Assembly: GCA_964613615.1 (NCBI GenBank)
Contig: CAZTIB010000223.1
Coordinates: 1 to 9,327, forward strand
DNA: 9,327 nucleotides
DNA from: J054 sp964613615
Lineage (GTDB): Bacteria; Pseudomonadota; Gammaproteobacteria; Steroidobacterales; GCA-2729495
Direction: 5' to 3'
This document shows positions 1 to 6,622 of this stretch, piece after piece. Position numbers and translations under genes: made by a program. The notes beneath the pieces were generated by a model. It ran no database searches. It had not been told where the DNA came from and saw only the letters and a program-made list of their open reading frames with translations. Within the stretch, counting starts at the first letter, position 1, and each line of letters opens with the position of its first letter.

Positions 1-202
1 ATCCCTGCGAACATAGCGTGTCCCCCGTGCAAGTCAGCAGTTGTGTGGTCCGGTGCAACCCGGGCCTTGTTTTTGTTGCCTAAATGCTGGTCTGATCCTA
101 GCAGGCCGTTTCGGTAAAAACCTTAGAATTTGCCGCGGGCCGGTTAACCAATTGAGCACTCGCGGAACTCGCTGCCAGCAGATCATGGCGCGCTGGCCCG
201 GC
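1..202. other. Non-coding flank with no supported gene
   Basis: No credible protein or RNA gene is visible here. Open frames running through this stretch are continuations of frames antisense to the NmrA-like gene. In one plus-strand frame a TAG lies at 14-16, so a rightward gene entering from the left could end there; only four codons would be inside the window, so it cannot be identified. A hairpin with a T-rich tail at 47-78 is listed separately. A perfect 8-bp palindrome, GGTTAACC, lies at 142-149 with no assignable role. Confidence 0.5.
47..78 (+). terminator. Likely Rho-independent terminator of an upstream rightward gene
   Basis: Left arm GGTCCGG (47-53) pairs with right arm CCGGGCC (60-66), giving a 7-bp stem with one G-T wobble and a 6-nt loop (TGCAAC). 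A T-rich run, TTGTTTTTGTTG, follows at once at 67-78. The polarity is rightward: the other side of the stem has no matching A-rich run, so it would not work as a leftward intrinsic terminator for the NmrA-like gene. It probably ends a transcript whose gene lies left of the window. Confidence 0.6.
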
Positions 203-1096
203 TCAACGGCCGGATCGCGCAAAGACCGGGCGGTGGTCACGCAGAAAGGCCTGCAGCGGGGTGGGGCCGGCACCCGTGAGTCGCGCCAGCGTGTCATTGG
301 TGTCCGCTTCGCCGTTCCGTCGCAGCATCTGGAACAGTTCTGTGCGCATCTCGACGTCCCAGTCTGTGGCCCCGGACAGGCGCATCAGCCGGCCGGCCAG
401 CCACTGCGGCACGGGCACGTACCCGACCTTGCGTGCCAGAACTGCGGTCATCGCTTCTGCCACGTCGGCGCAGCGCAGGGATTCCGGTCCGGTCAGCACG
501 TAGGTCTGTTCGTCGTGCCCGGACTCGCCCAGTACGCTGGCGGCGGCCCGGGCGACGTCGCGCGTATCGATGAAGGCCACGCGGCTGTGTCCGAGGGGCA
601 GGGGTATACGCCCGGCATAGCGAACCGCGTCCGCGATCTCCAGGAAGTTTTGCATGTACATGTAGGGCTGCAGCACGGTCCACGGTAAACGCGACTCGCG
701 CAGCCTGGCTTCGATGGCGGCGTGGTTGCGCCCGTAACCCGGCGGCGGGTCCAGGCTTGCGGCGAAGGCGGAGACCTTGACCAACTGCACCGGTGCGCGG
801 GCCTCGAGGCTCGCAATCAGGTTCGTTTCCCACTGCACCTGGTCGGGATGATCGCGGCTGGCAATGAAGGCGGCCTGGATTCCTTTCGTGGCCACGTCCA
901 GGCTGTCGCGATCGCCCAGGTCGCCGGGCACGATTTCGACATCCTGCGCAAAGCTTGCTGTGGCAGCTGACCCTGGTCGGACCAGGGCGCGAACGGGTTT
1001 GCCTGCGGCGGCGAGGAGACGAATCAGTTCGCCACCGATACGGCCGGTTGCCCCAACTACCAGTATCGGCCGCGCCTGGTTTCGGGGGTGACTCAC
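203..1096 (-). CDS. NmrA-like NAD(P)-binding protein (atypical short-chain dehydrogenase family)
   Basis: A 297-residue protein with an N-terminal Rossmann fold. The glycine-rich loop GATGRIGG is at residues 15-22, after the strand ILVV. Arg40, at the end of the second strand (ALVR), is where NmrA/HSCARG-type proteins often contact the NADP 2'-phosphate, so NADP(H) preference is inferred. The acidic turn GDLGD (58-62) follows as expected for the family. The central region (about 106-150, containing VKVSAFAAS and LPWTVLQPYMYMQNF) matches NAD(P)H-binding NmrA/YtfG-like proteins; no classical Tyr-x3-Lys catalytic pair stands out. Family members are quinone or enone reductases or redox sensors, so the reaction is not assignable. 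The start is GTG at 1096, sharing GTGA with the stop of the nitronate monooxygenase gene, which implies translational coupling. Length is normal. Stop is TGA at 203-205. Cytosolic: no signal peptide. Confidence 0.9.
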   Translation of the reverse strand: MSHPRNQARPILVVGATGRIGGELIRLLAAAGKPVRALVRPGSAATASFAQDVEIVPGDLGDRDSLDVATKGIQAAFIASRDHPDQVQWETNLIASLEARAPVQLVKVSAFAASLDPPPGYGRNHAAIEARLRESRLPWTVLQPYMYMQNFLEIADAVRYAGRIPLPLGHSRVAFIDTRDVARAAASVLGESGHDEQTYVLTGPESLRCADVAEAMTAVLARKVGYVPVPQWLAGRLMRLSGATDWDVEMRTELFQMLRRNGEADTNDTLARLTGAGPTPLQAFLRDHRPVFARSGR

Positions 1097-2112
1097 GCGG
1101 CCTGGATCCGCCGCATTGCATGCACGGCGTCGGCAGCCAGGTCTTCGATCACCCGCGCGGCGGGCAGTATCTCGTGAATGGCGCCCAGTCCCTGGCCTGC
1201 TGTCAGCGGCATCTGCTCGAAGTCGCCGGTGGCGCCGGCCACGGGCAACAGGCTGGAGAAACGGCGCATCTCCATGGGCTGTCCACCCAGTTCCATCGCA
1301 CCGATGACGGGTTGTTCCTGGTCAACCATTGCATCGATCGCGTCGATGCGCTCGTGCCATTCGTTCACCAGTTCGTTACGAATCAGCCGCATTGGATTGA
1401 AGTCGGGCATGTCACGGCCGAACATGGATGACAACACCGTGTCCTGTGCGCCGGCCGCCACGATGCGCTGTTTGTATTCGTCGGCAATATCAGCCTCCGG
1501 CGTTGCCATCAGGCGCGTGCCGACGATTACCCCGTCGGCGCCCAACGCGAGGGCGCCGGCCATGGCACGGCCGTCGGCGACGCCGCCTGCAGCCAGTACG
1601 AGTATGTCTTTGGCCACCGTATCGATCACGGCCGGCAGCAGCACGAACAGCGGCAGTTGGCCGTAACAGTGGCCGCCCGCTTCCAGGCCCTGGGTAATGA
1701 CGGCATCGACACCCCGGTCAACGGCCCGCCGCGCGTCGTCGACATTGCCCACCTGGTGCCAGACGTCGATCCCTGCCGTGTGCAGCCGATCGATCCAGGT
1801 CTGGGGTGGCAGTGCCCAGTGAAAGGAGACCACGGCCGGCTGCAATTCAACGGCCAGCTCGATGTGCTCATCGGTGATGAACGGCGTGATGAAATTCAGG
1901 TTCAGCGGCGCACCGGTCTGCTCGGCGATGGCCGTGAGATTGGCGCGAATGAAGTCCGGGGGAAACGGCCCGGCAGCAAAGGCGCCGAGGGCGCCTGCTT
2001 CACAGACGGCCACCGGCAGCCGGGGCGACAGCGTGACGAAGGCCATGCCCGCGCACGCAATGGGGTGGGCCAGGGCATAGCGGTCCGTCAGGCGTGTGCG
2101 AATGCTTGTCAT
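1093..2112 (-). CDS. Nitronate monooxygenase / 2-nitropropane dioxygenase family FMN protein
   Basis: A 339-residue TIM-barrel flavoprotein. Family marks in order: the N-terminal PIACAGMAFV segment (17-26), LNLNFITPF (70-78), HQVGNVDDARRAVDRGVDAV (119-138), GLEAGGHCYG (142-151) carrying the usual active-site His148, and the FMN phosphate-binding stretch AAGGVADGRAMAGALALGAD (174-193) followed by GVIVGTRLMAT. Nitronate monooxygenases oxidise alkyl nitronates to carbonyl compounds and nitrite with FMN and O2. Related barrels include FabK-type enoyl reductases, and many family members have unknown substrates, so the class is firmer than the reaction. I chose ATG at 2112; the frame can extend to a TTG at 2133, but the family-like sequence begins only after the ATG. 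First gene of a leftward operon with the NmrA-like gene (4-bp overlap). Divergent from the amidase. Confidence 0.9.
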   Translation of the reverse strand: MTSIRTRLTDRYALAHPIACAGMAFVTLSPRLPVAVCEAGALGAFAAGPFPPDFIRANLTAIAEQTGAPLNLNFITPFITDEHIELAVELQPAVVSFHWALPPQTWIDRLHTAGIDVWHQVGNVDDARRAVDRGVDAVITQGLEAGGHCYGQLPLFVLLPAVIDTVAKDILVLAAGGVADGRAMAGALALGADGVIVGTRLMATPEADIADEYKQRIVAAGAQDTVLSSMFGRDMPDFNPMRLIRNELVNEWHERIDAIDAMVDQEQPVIGAMELGGQPMEMRRFSSLLPVAGATGDFEQMPLTAGQGLGAIHEILPAARVIEDLAADAVHAMRRIQAA

Positions 2113-2134
2113 GTTAAGGCTCGCCGTTCGCAAT

Positions 2135-2149
2135 AAGCTATAAAGCTAT
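2135..2149. repeat. Tandem 7-bp direct repeat with 8-bp period
   Basis: AAGCTAT occurs at 2135-2141 and again at 2143-2149, separated by one A. It overlaps the -10-like TATAAA and abuts the 18-bp dyad. The local AT-richness contrasts with the GC-rich surroundings, as expected of promoter DNA. A role as a regulator contact is possible but unproven. Confidence 0.5.
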
Positions 2150-2165
2150 GACCGGCACCAGTCAT
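2148..2165. promoter_or_regulatory. Candidate operator: 18-bp dyad in the divergent promoter region
   Basis: ATGAC (2148-2152) and GTCAT (2161-2165) are exact inverted copies with an 8-bp spacer. Within the spacer, GG (2154-2155) and CC (2158-2159) are symmetric too, so 7 of 9 base pairs obey the dyad. The site lies just downstream of a -10-like TATAAA and before the amidase ribosome-binding site, where a repressor could block rightward transcription. No regulator gene lies in the window. I do not recognise a specific family consensus. Confidence 0.45.
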
Positions 2166-2188
2166 TCTAGCCGCAGGGACCAGGAAAA

Positions 2189-3598
2189 ATGAGCGAAGCA
2201 CTCTGGCGCCTGGACGCCACCGCCATCGCCAGTGGTATCCGGAACCGCGAGTTCAGCGCCCGCGAGGCGGTGACGGCCTGCCTGGAGCGGCTCGACACCG
2301 TGAATCCCGTGCTCAACGCGGTCGTTGAAACCCGGGCCGATCAGGCCCTGGCCGCGGCTGACCAGGCCGACCGCGCGGTGGCGAAGGGGGCAAAACTGGG
2401 CTCGCTGCACGGTGTGCCAGTGACCATCAAGGGTTGCCACGACCTCGAGGGCTGGGCCACGGTGAACGGCTGCGCGGCGCTGAAGGACAACGTCGCGTCG
2501 CTCAGCTCGCCCGCCGTACAGAACCTGCTCGATGCGGGCGTGGTGGTGCTCGGACGCACCAATACCCCCGAGTTTTCCTGCCGCTGGGAAACTACGAACG
2601 ATTTCTATGGCGCGACGGCCAACCCGTGGGACCGTGAACGCACGCCCGGGGGATCCAGCGGTGGTGCCGCAGCTTCTGTCGCCGCCGGCATCAACCCGCT
2701 GTCGACCGGGACTGACCTGGGCGGGTCGCTACGTCAGCCGGCGCAGGCCTGTGGCATAGCGTCCATGCGGCCGGGCCGCGGGCGGGTGCCGGACTGGAAC
2801 GCCACTGATCCCGCGGAGCCGGGCATCGGTTTCCAGCTGATGAACGTGAACGGGCTGCTGGCCCGCTCGGTGCGTGATCTCGACCTGGGTCTGCGCGCGA
2901 TGGTGCCCGGCAGCTGGCGTGATCCGTGGTGGGCCGGCGTGCCGCTCGAAGACACCTTGTCCGGTGCGCACCCGGTGGCGCTGGTACTGGATCCGGGCGG
3001 CAGCGAGATGACTGAACAGGTGCGCAGCGGGGTGGAACAAGCCGGACGCTTGCTGGCAGACGCCGGCTATGTCGTAGATAACGTGAACCCGCCCGACCTG
3101 GCAGAAGCGGCAGACGTCTGGAAAATCATTTGCCTGGGCGAACTGGTGATGCTGCTGGAGCCTGCGGTGAAAGACATCATCGGGCCCACCCTGCAGAAGG
3201 CTTTCGACTGCTATCGCGTGCTGGTGCCCGGCGTGAACGCCGACATGATTCTCGACGCACTGGCGCGCCGGCGCCGGGTGCTGCGCAACTGGATGGAGTT
3301 CTTCGAACGCTATCCGCTGGTCGTCGCACCGGTCGGCACCGAGCCGCCCAACCCGCGCGACGACGATATTTCGAGCCCGGAGCGCAATCGCGAAGTAGTA
3401 GAATCTTTCCGCATGACCGTGGTGGTCAACGCGCTGGGACTGCCGGCCGTCACCGTGCCTGTAGGCATCAGCGACGGGCTGCCGCAGGCGGTGCAGATTA
3501 TCGGACCACCGTTTGCGGAGTTGCGGTGCCTGGCCGCCGCCGCCGCCATCGAGGCGGCGGTGGGGCCACTGACACCGATTGATCCAACCTGGAGTTAG
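2189..3598 (+). CDS. Amidase-signature family hydrolase
   Basis: A 469-residue cytosolic hydrolase with a complete Ser-cisSer-Lys triad. Lys81 lies in PVTIKG, the cis-Ser is Ser156 in GGSSGG (154-159), and the nucleophile is Ser180 in TDLGGSLRQPA. The spacings 81-156 (75) and 156-180 (24) equal those of fatty acid amide hydrolase Lys142-Ser217-Ser241, so the active site looks intact. After the nucleophile the usual GLKP..GRVP reads SMRPGRGRVP. The family cleaves C-N bonds of linear or aryl amides, some carbamates and some esters; this substrate is unknown. It is unlikely to be GatA, since no gatB or gatC is nearby. The ATG at 2189 follows AGGA and AGGGA sequences. The TAG stop is 2 bp before the aldehyde dehydrogenase ATG, so the two are almost certainly co-transcribed and coupled. 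Confidence 0.93.
   Translation: MSEALWRLDATAIASGIRNREFSAREAVTACLERLDTVNPVLNAVVETRADQALAAADQADRAVAKGAKLGSLHGVPVTIKGCHDLEGWATVNGCAALKDNVASLSSPAVQNLLDAGVVVLGRTNTPEFSCRWETTNDFYGATANPWDRERTPGGSSGGAAASVAAGINPLSTGTDLGGSLRQPAQACGIASMRPGRGRVPDWNATDPAEPGIGFQLMNVNGLLARSVRDLDLGLRAMVPGSWRDPWWAGVPLEDTLSGAHPVALVLDPGGSEMTEQVRSGVEQAGRLLADAGYVVDNVNPPDLAEAADVWKIICLGELVMLLEPAVKDIIGPTLQKAFDCYRVLVPGVNADMILDALARRRRVLRNWMEFFERYPLVVAPVGTEPPNPRDDDISSPERNREVVESFRMTVVVNALGLPAVTVPVGISDGLPQAVQIIGPPFAELRCLAAAAAIEAAVGPLTPIDPTWS
3590..3594 (+). promoter_or_regulatory. Ribosome-binding site of the aldehyde dehydrogenase, inside the amidase 3' end
   Basis: TGGAG lies 6 nt before the ATG at 3601 and overlaps the last amidase codons, whose TAG stop is at 3596-3598. 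Ribosomes ending the amidase would be placed directly to reinitiate. This supports stoichiometric expression of the pair and the chosen start. Confidence 0.6.
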
Positions 3599-3600
3599 CC

Positions 3601-5064
3601 ATGTCTACAGCCGCCGAAAAACTCGCCAGCCCCAGAACCTGGGAACATTGGATCGGTGGGCAGCTCACGCCCTCGGATTCCGGCCAGCACCTCGATGACC
3701 TGAACCCGGACGACGACAGCGTGTACGCGCGCCTGGCGGCGGGCACGACCACGGATATCGACAAAGCGGTGCGCACCGCCCAGGAAGCTTTTGCGTCGTG
3801 GAGTCAAACGCTCGCGTCGGAGCGCGAAGCGATACTGTCGCGTGCGGCCGGCATTGTCGAAGAGCGGCGCCAGGAGTTCATGGACATCCTGATTGACGAA
3901 GTGGGTTCGCCCATCGGCAAAGCCGCATTTGAGACGCAATACGGCATCGGTTGCCTGCGCGCAGCCGCCGGCGTGGCGCGGCAGGTGCGCGGCCAGACCA
4001 TTCCGCCGGACATGCCGAATCGCCTGAGCATCAGCATCCGGCAGCCGCTGGGTGTGGTGGCCAGCATCGCACCGTTCAACGTGCCGTTCCTGAAGCACAC
4101 GAAACTCAGCTCTACACCCATTGCTACCGGCAACACCGTGGTGCTGCTGGCATCGGAGTTCGCATCCGTCACAGCCCTTCGCCTGGCGGAGATCTACAAG
4201 GAGGCCGGCCTGCCGGATGGCGTGTTCAACGTGGTGACCGGGCTCGGCGCGGATATCGGCGACAGTCTGACTACGCACCCGCTGGTGAAAGCGGTGATGT
4301 TCACCGGCTCGCCGCGCGTGGGCAAGCATATTGCCGACCTGTGCGGCAAGAACCTGAAGCGCGTGGTGCTGGAGCTGGGTGGCAAGAGCCCGATGGTGGT
4401 GCTGAAAGATGCCGACATCGACGCGGCGGTCGGCGCCGCCGTGTTCGGCTCCTTCTTCTTCCAGGGCCAGGCCTGCATGGCGTCCAGCCGCATCTACGTG
4501 GAACAACCGGTGCTGGACGAGTTCACGCAGAAGTTTCAGGCCGCCGCGGAGAATCTCGGCATGGCCGACTTGCGCGAGGAAAGTACCTGGGTCGGTCCGA
4601 TCATCAGCGACCGGCAACGCGAGCGGGTCAGTGCGCACGTGGAAGATGCCCGCAGCAAGGGCGCCAATGTGCTGACCGGTGGCGATTGGATTGGCAACCG
4701 CTACAAGCCGACGATCCTGACCGGGGTCAACGAGGACATGACGGTGTGCCGGGAAGAGACCTTCGGGCCGGTGACGTCCGTTTACCCGGTGGCCAGTGCG
4801 GAAGAGGCGCTCGAGAAAGCCAACGACACCATCTACGGCCTGAGTGCCGCGGTGTTCACCAAGGACATCGATAAGGCCCTGACGCTCGCGCAGTCCATCA
4901 ATTCCGGCATGGTGCACATCAACGCACCGACTGTGAACGACGAGCCGCACGTGCCCTTTGGTGGTGTCGGCGACAGTGGTTTCGGCCGGGAAGGCACCGA
5001 CATCGACATCGACACGCTGACCGAGTGGAAGTGGATTACGGTGCAGTTGCCGGCGACTAAATAG
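3601..5064 (+). CDS. NAD(P)+-dependent aldehyde dehydrogenase (ALDH superfamily)
   Basis: A 487-residue enzyme of normal length oxidising an aldehyde to its acid in the cytosol. Visible catalytic parts: Asn160 in APFNVPF (oxyanion hole), the cofactor loop FTGSPRVG (234-241), general base Glu258 in LELGGKSP, nucleophile Cys292 in QGQACMASSR, and Glu386 in EETFGP (nicotinamide ribose contact). The C-terminal PFGGVGDSGFGREG segment (452-465) is also typical. Odd point: the conserved Lys of the GNTVVLKPSE/KASE motif is Leu183 (codon CTG), while the following Ala-Ser-Glu is kept. This Lys normally contacts the adenine ribose. Overall likeness is to the benzaldehyde/vanillin/salicylaldehyde dehydrogenase side of the family, but the substrate is open. 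It is 2 bp behind the amidase, and its last 8 bp overlap the end of the convergent GMC gene. Confidence 0.95.
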   Translation: MSTAAEKLASPRTWEHWIGGQLTPSDSGQHLDDLNPDDDSVYARLAAGTTTDIDKAVRTAQEAFASWSQTLASEREAILSRAAGIVEERRQEFMDILIDEVGSPIGKAAFETQYGIGCLRAAAGVARQVRGQTIPPDMPNRLSISIRQPLGVVASIAPFNVPFLKHTKLSSTPIATGNTVVLLASEFASVTALRLAEIYKEAGLPDGVFNVVTGLGADIGDSLTTHPLVKAVMFTGSPRVGKHIADLCGKNLKRVVLELGGKSPMVVLKDADIDAAVGAAVFGSFFFQGQACMASSRIYVEQPVLDEFTQKFQAAAENLGMADLREESTWVGPIISDRQRERVSAHVEDARSKGANVLTGGDWIGNRYKPTILTGVNEDMTVCREETFGPVTSVYPVASAEEALEKANDTIYGLSAAVFTKDIDKALTLAQSINSGMVHINAPTVNDEPHVPFGGVGDSGFGREGTDIDIDTLTEWKWITVQLPATK

Positions 5065-6613
5065 CGCCGCGCTGTAACTGGTCGTGGAGGTAGTCCGCCT
5101 GGCGCAGTGCCAGCGCGACGATAGTCAGGGTGGGGTTCTCGCAGCCCACGCTCGGGAACAGGCTGCCGTCTGACACGAAGAGATTGTCGATGTCGTGGGT
5201 CTGGCCCCAGGCGTTACACACGCTGGTCTTCGAGTCCTTGCCCATGCGCGCCGTACCCATGTTGTGCGTGGCCGGGAACACGTCCACCAGGTCGTAGACT
5301 TCGCTGGCACCCAGGGCCTGGTACATCTTTCTTGCCTGGCCCAGCGCATACTCGATGATCTTGCGCGAGTTGGGGTGCTCTTCGTAATGCACCACCGGCA
5401 CTGGCAGTCCGTACTGGTCCCGGCGTGATGGGTGCAGCGTAATCCGATTGGACAACTGTGCCATGTCCTCGCCGTGGATCAGCATGGCGGCGAACTGGCT
5501 GTAGTCCTCGATGACCGACGTCAGACGCCGGCCCCAGGTGCCCGGCATCATCAGCTTGGCCATGATGTCAGGCGTGAACGGCACGGTGAGGTAGAGGACG
5601 CCGCCGACGAAGTTGTCATTGACGTTGCCGCCACGCTCGTCGGTGACCACGCCGGCCTGGTGGGTGCCGCGGTGCAGGTGCACCTCTCCGGGCATCACGC
5701 CCACAGCCCCGGCCAGCACGTGACGCATGTAGTTACGTCCCACCAGGCCACTGGAGTTGGCCAGCCCGTCCGGGAAGCGCTCACTGTCGGAGTTCAGCAG
5801 CAGGCGCGTGGTCTCCACCACGTTACCGCCAATGCACACGGCCCGGGCTTTTTGCACGTGGCGCTGGCCGTCTGCATCGAGATAGGCCACGCCCGTGACT
5901 TTGCCCTTGTCGTCGTGTTGTACCTCGACGGCCATGCACTCGGTGCGCAGTTCGAAATGACCGGTCGCCTCGGCCTGGGGAATCTCCGTGTACAGCGTGC
6001 TCCACTTGGCTGCTACCTTGCAGCCGCTGGTGCAGAAGCCGAGCTGCAGGCAGCCAGGTCTGCCATCGCGCGGCTTCGAGTTGATCGCCACGTTGTTGGT
6101 ATTGATCTGCGTGTAGCCGAGCTTGCGCGCCCCGGCTTCCATGACCTTGTAGTTGTTGTTGCCGGGCAGCCGTTCAATGCCGTGGGTGCCGGTCACGCCC
6201 ATGCGGTCTTCGGCCTGGTCGTAGTAGGGCGCCAGTTCGTCGTAGTCCAGCGGCCAGTCCGCCAGGTTCGTGTCCGGGATGTCGCCGTAGTTGCTCTTGG
6301 CCCGCATCTCGTGCGGCTGCATGCGCAGGCTGGTGCCGGTCCAGTGCATCGTGGTGCCGCCGACGGTCTTGCAGTTCCAGGCCGGAAAATTGGCCAGCGT
6401 GTCGCCCTCGCCGATGCGCTCGTCGAGCCAGGTGAAGGTGCCGAACATGGCCGCCTCGTCGTTCTTCAGGTCGGCCAGGCTCAAGCGCTGCCCAGCCTCC
6501 AGGCAAACGACATCAATATCGCGCTGGACCAGGCTATTGGCGACTGTGGCACCGCTGGCACCGGAGCCAATGACCACGACGACGGAGCTGTCCTTGAGCG
6601 AGTAGCTGGCCAT
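5057..6613 (-). CDS. GMC-family FAD oxidoreductase, catalytic subunit of a gluconate/sugar dehydrogenase-like complex
   Basis: A 518-residue FAD enzyme. The dinucleotide loop IGSGASG (15-21) and the ribose-binding acid Glu39 (CLEAG) start almost at the N-terminus, so there is no signal peptide. WNCKTVGGTTMHWTG (79-93) is the flavin-contacting segment of gluconate 2-dehydrogenase-type enzymes. The C-terminal active site has His450 (THNMGTARMG) and Asn493 (ENPTLT). Cys188, Cys194 and Cys198 form C-x5-C-x3-C, the pattern linked to a 3Fe-4S cluster in bacterial FAD glucose dehydrogenase. Such enzymes oxidise sugars, sugar acids or alcohols in the periplasm and pass electrons to a cytochrome. The gene begins 9 bp after the subunit 3-like gene, the expected Tat partner. 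A GGGAGGG sequence lies 13 nt before the ATG. No multihaem cytochrome subunit is encoded here. Substrate unknown. Confidence 0.94.
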   Translation of the reverse strand: MASYSLKDSSVVVVIGSGASGATVANSLVQRDIDVVCLEAGQRLSLADLKNDEAAMFGTFTWLDERIGEGDTLANFPAWNCKTVGGTTMHWTGTSLRMQPHEMRAKSNYGDIPDTNLADWPLDYDELAPYYDQAEDRMGVTGTHGIERLPGNNNYKVMEAGARKLGYTQINTNNVAINSKPRDGRPGCLQLGFCTSGCKVAAKWSTLYTEIPQAEATGHFELRTECMAVEVQHDDKGKVTGVAYLDADGQRHVQKARAVCIGGNVVETTRLLLNSDSERFPDGLANSSGLVGRNYMRHVLAGAVGVMPGEVHLHRGTHQAGVVTDERGGNVNDNFVGGVLYLTVPFTPDIMAKLMMPGTWGRRLTSVIEDYSQFAAMLIHGEDMAQLSNRITLHPSRRDQYGLPVPVVHYEEHPNSRKIIEYALGQARKMYQALGASEVYDLVDVFPATHNMGTARMGKDSKTSVCNAWGQTHDIDNLFVSDGSLFPSVGCENPTLTIVALALRQADYLHDQLQRGAI

Positions 6614-6622
6614 GCAGTGTAG

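Larger units (their letters stand above)
2113..2188. promoter_or_regulatory. Divergent promoter region between nitronate monooxygenase and amidase operons
   Basis: This 76-bp gap must hold the start signals of two divergent operons. On the plus strand TATAAA (2139-2144) resembles a -10 box. The best -35 candidate is poor (TTAAGG, 2114-2119, spacing 19), so the promoter may need an activator. On the minus strand TAGAAT (complement of 2164-2169) is a -10-like hexamer without a good -35. A dyad at 2148-2165 would straddle the expected rightward transcription start. Before the amidase ATG lie AGGGA (2175-2179) and AGGA (2182-2185), both usable ribosome-binding sequences. Promoter boxes are read by eye. 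Confidence 0.45.

Noticed and set aside
41..688. 215-codon plus-strand frame that starts in the left non-coding flank
   Set aside because: It starts just before the terminator hairpin and then runs antisense through the NmrA-like gene; its composition looks like chance.
2189..3598. Amidase as the GatA subunit of tRNA amidotransferase
   Set aside because: The SLRQPA segment is GatA-like, but no gatB or gatC is adjacent and the gene is coupled to an aldehyde dehydrogenase, so a catabolic amidase is more likely.
3595..4950. 451-codon open frame on the minus strand
   Set aside because: Shadow of the aldehyde dehydrogenase; His/Arg/Gly-rich composition and no motif.
5432..6622. 396-codon open frame on the plus strand
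   Set aside because: Shadow of the GMC gene; no domain or ribosome-binding site, and the opposite strand carries intact FAD and active-site motifs.
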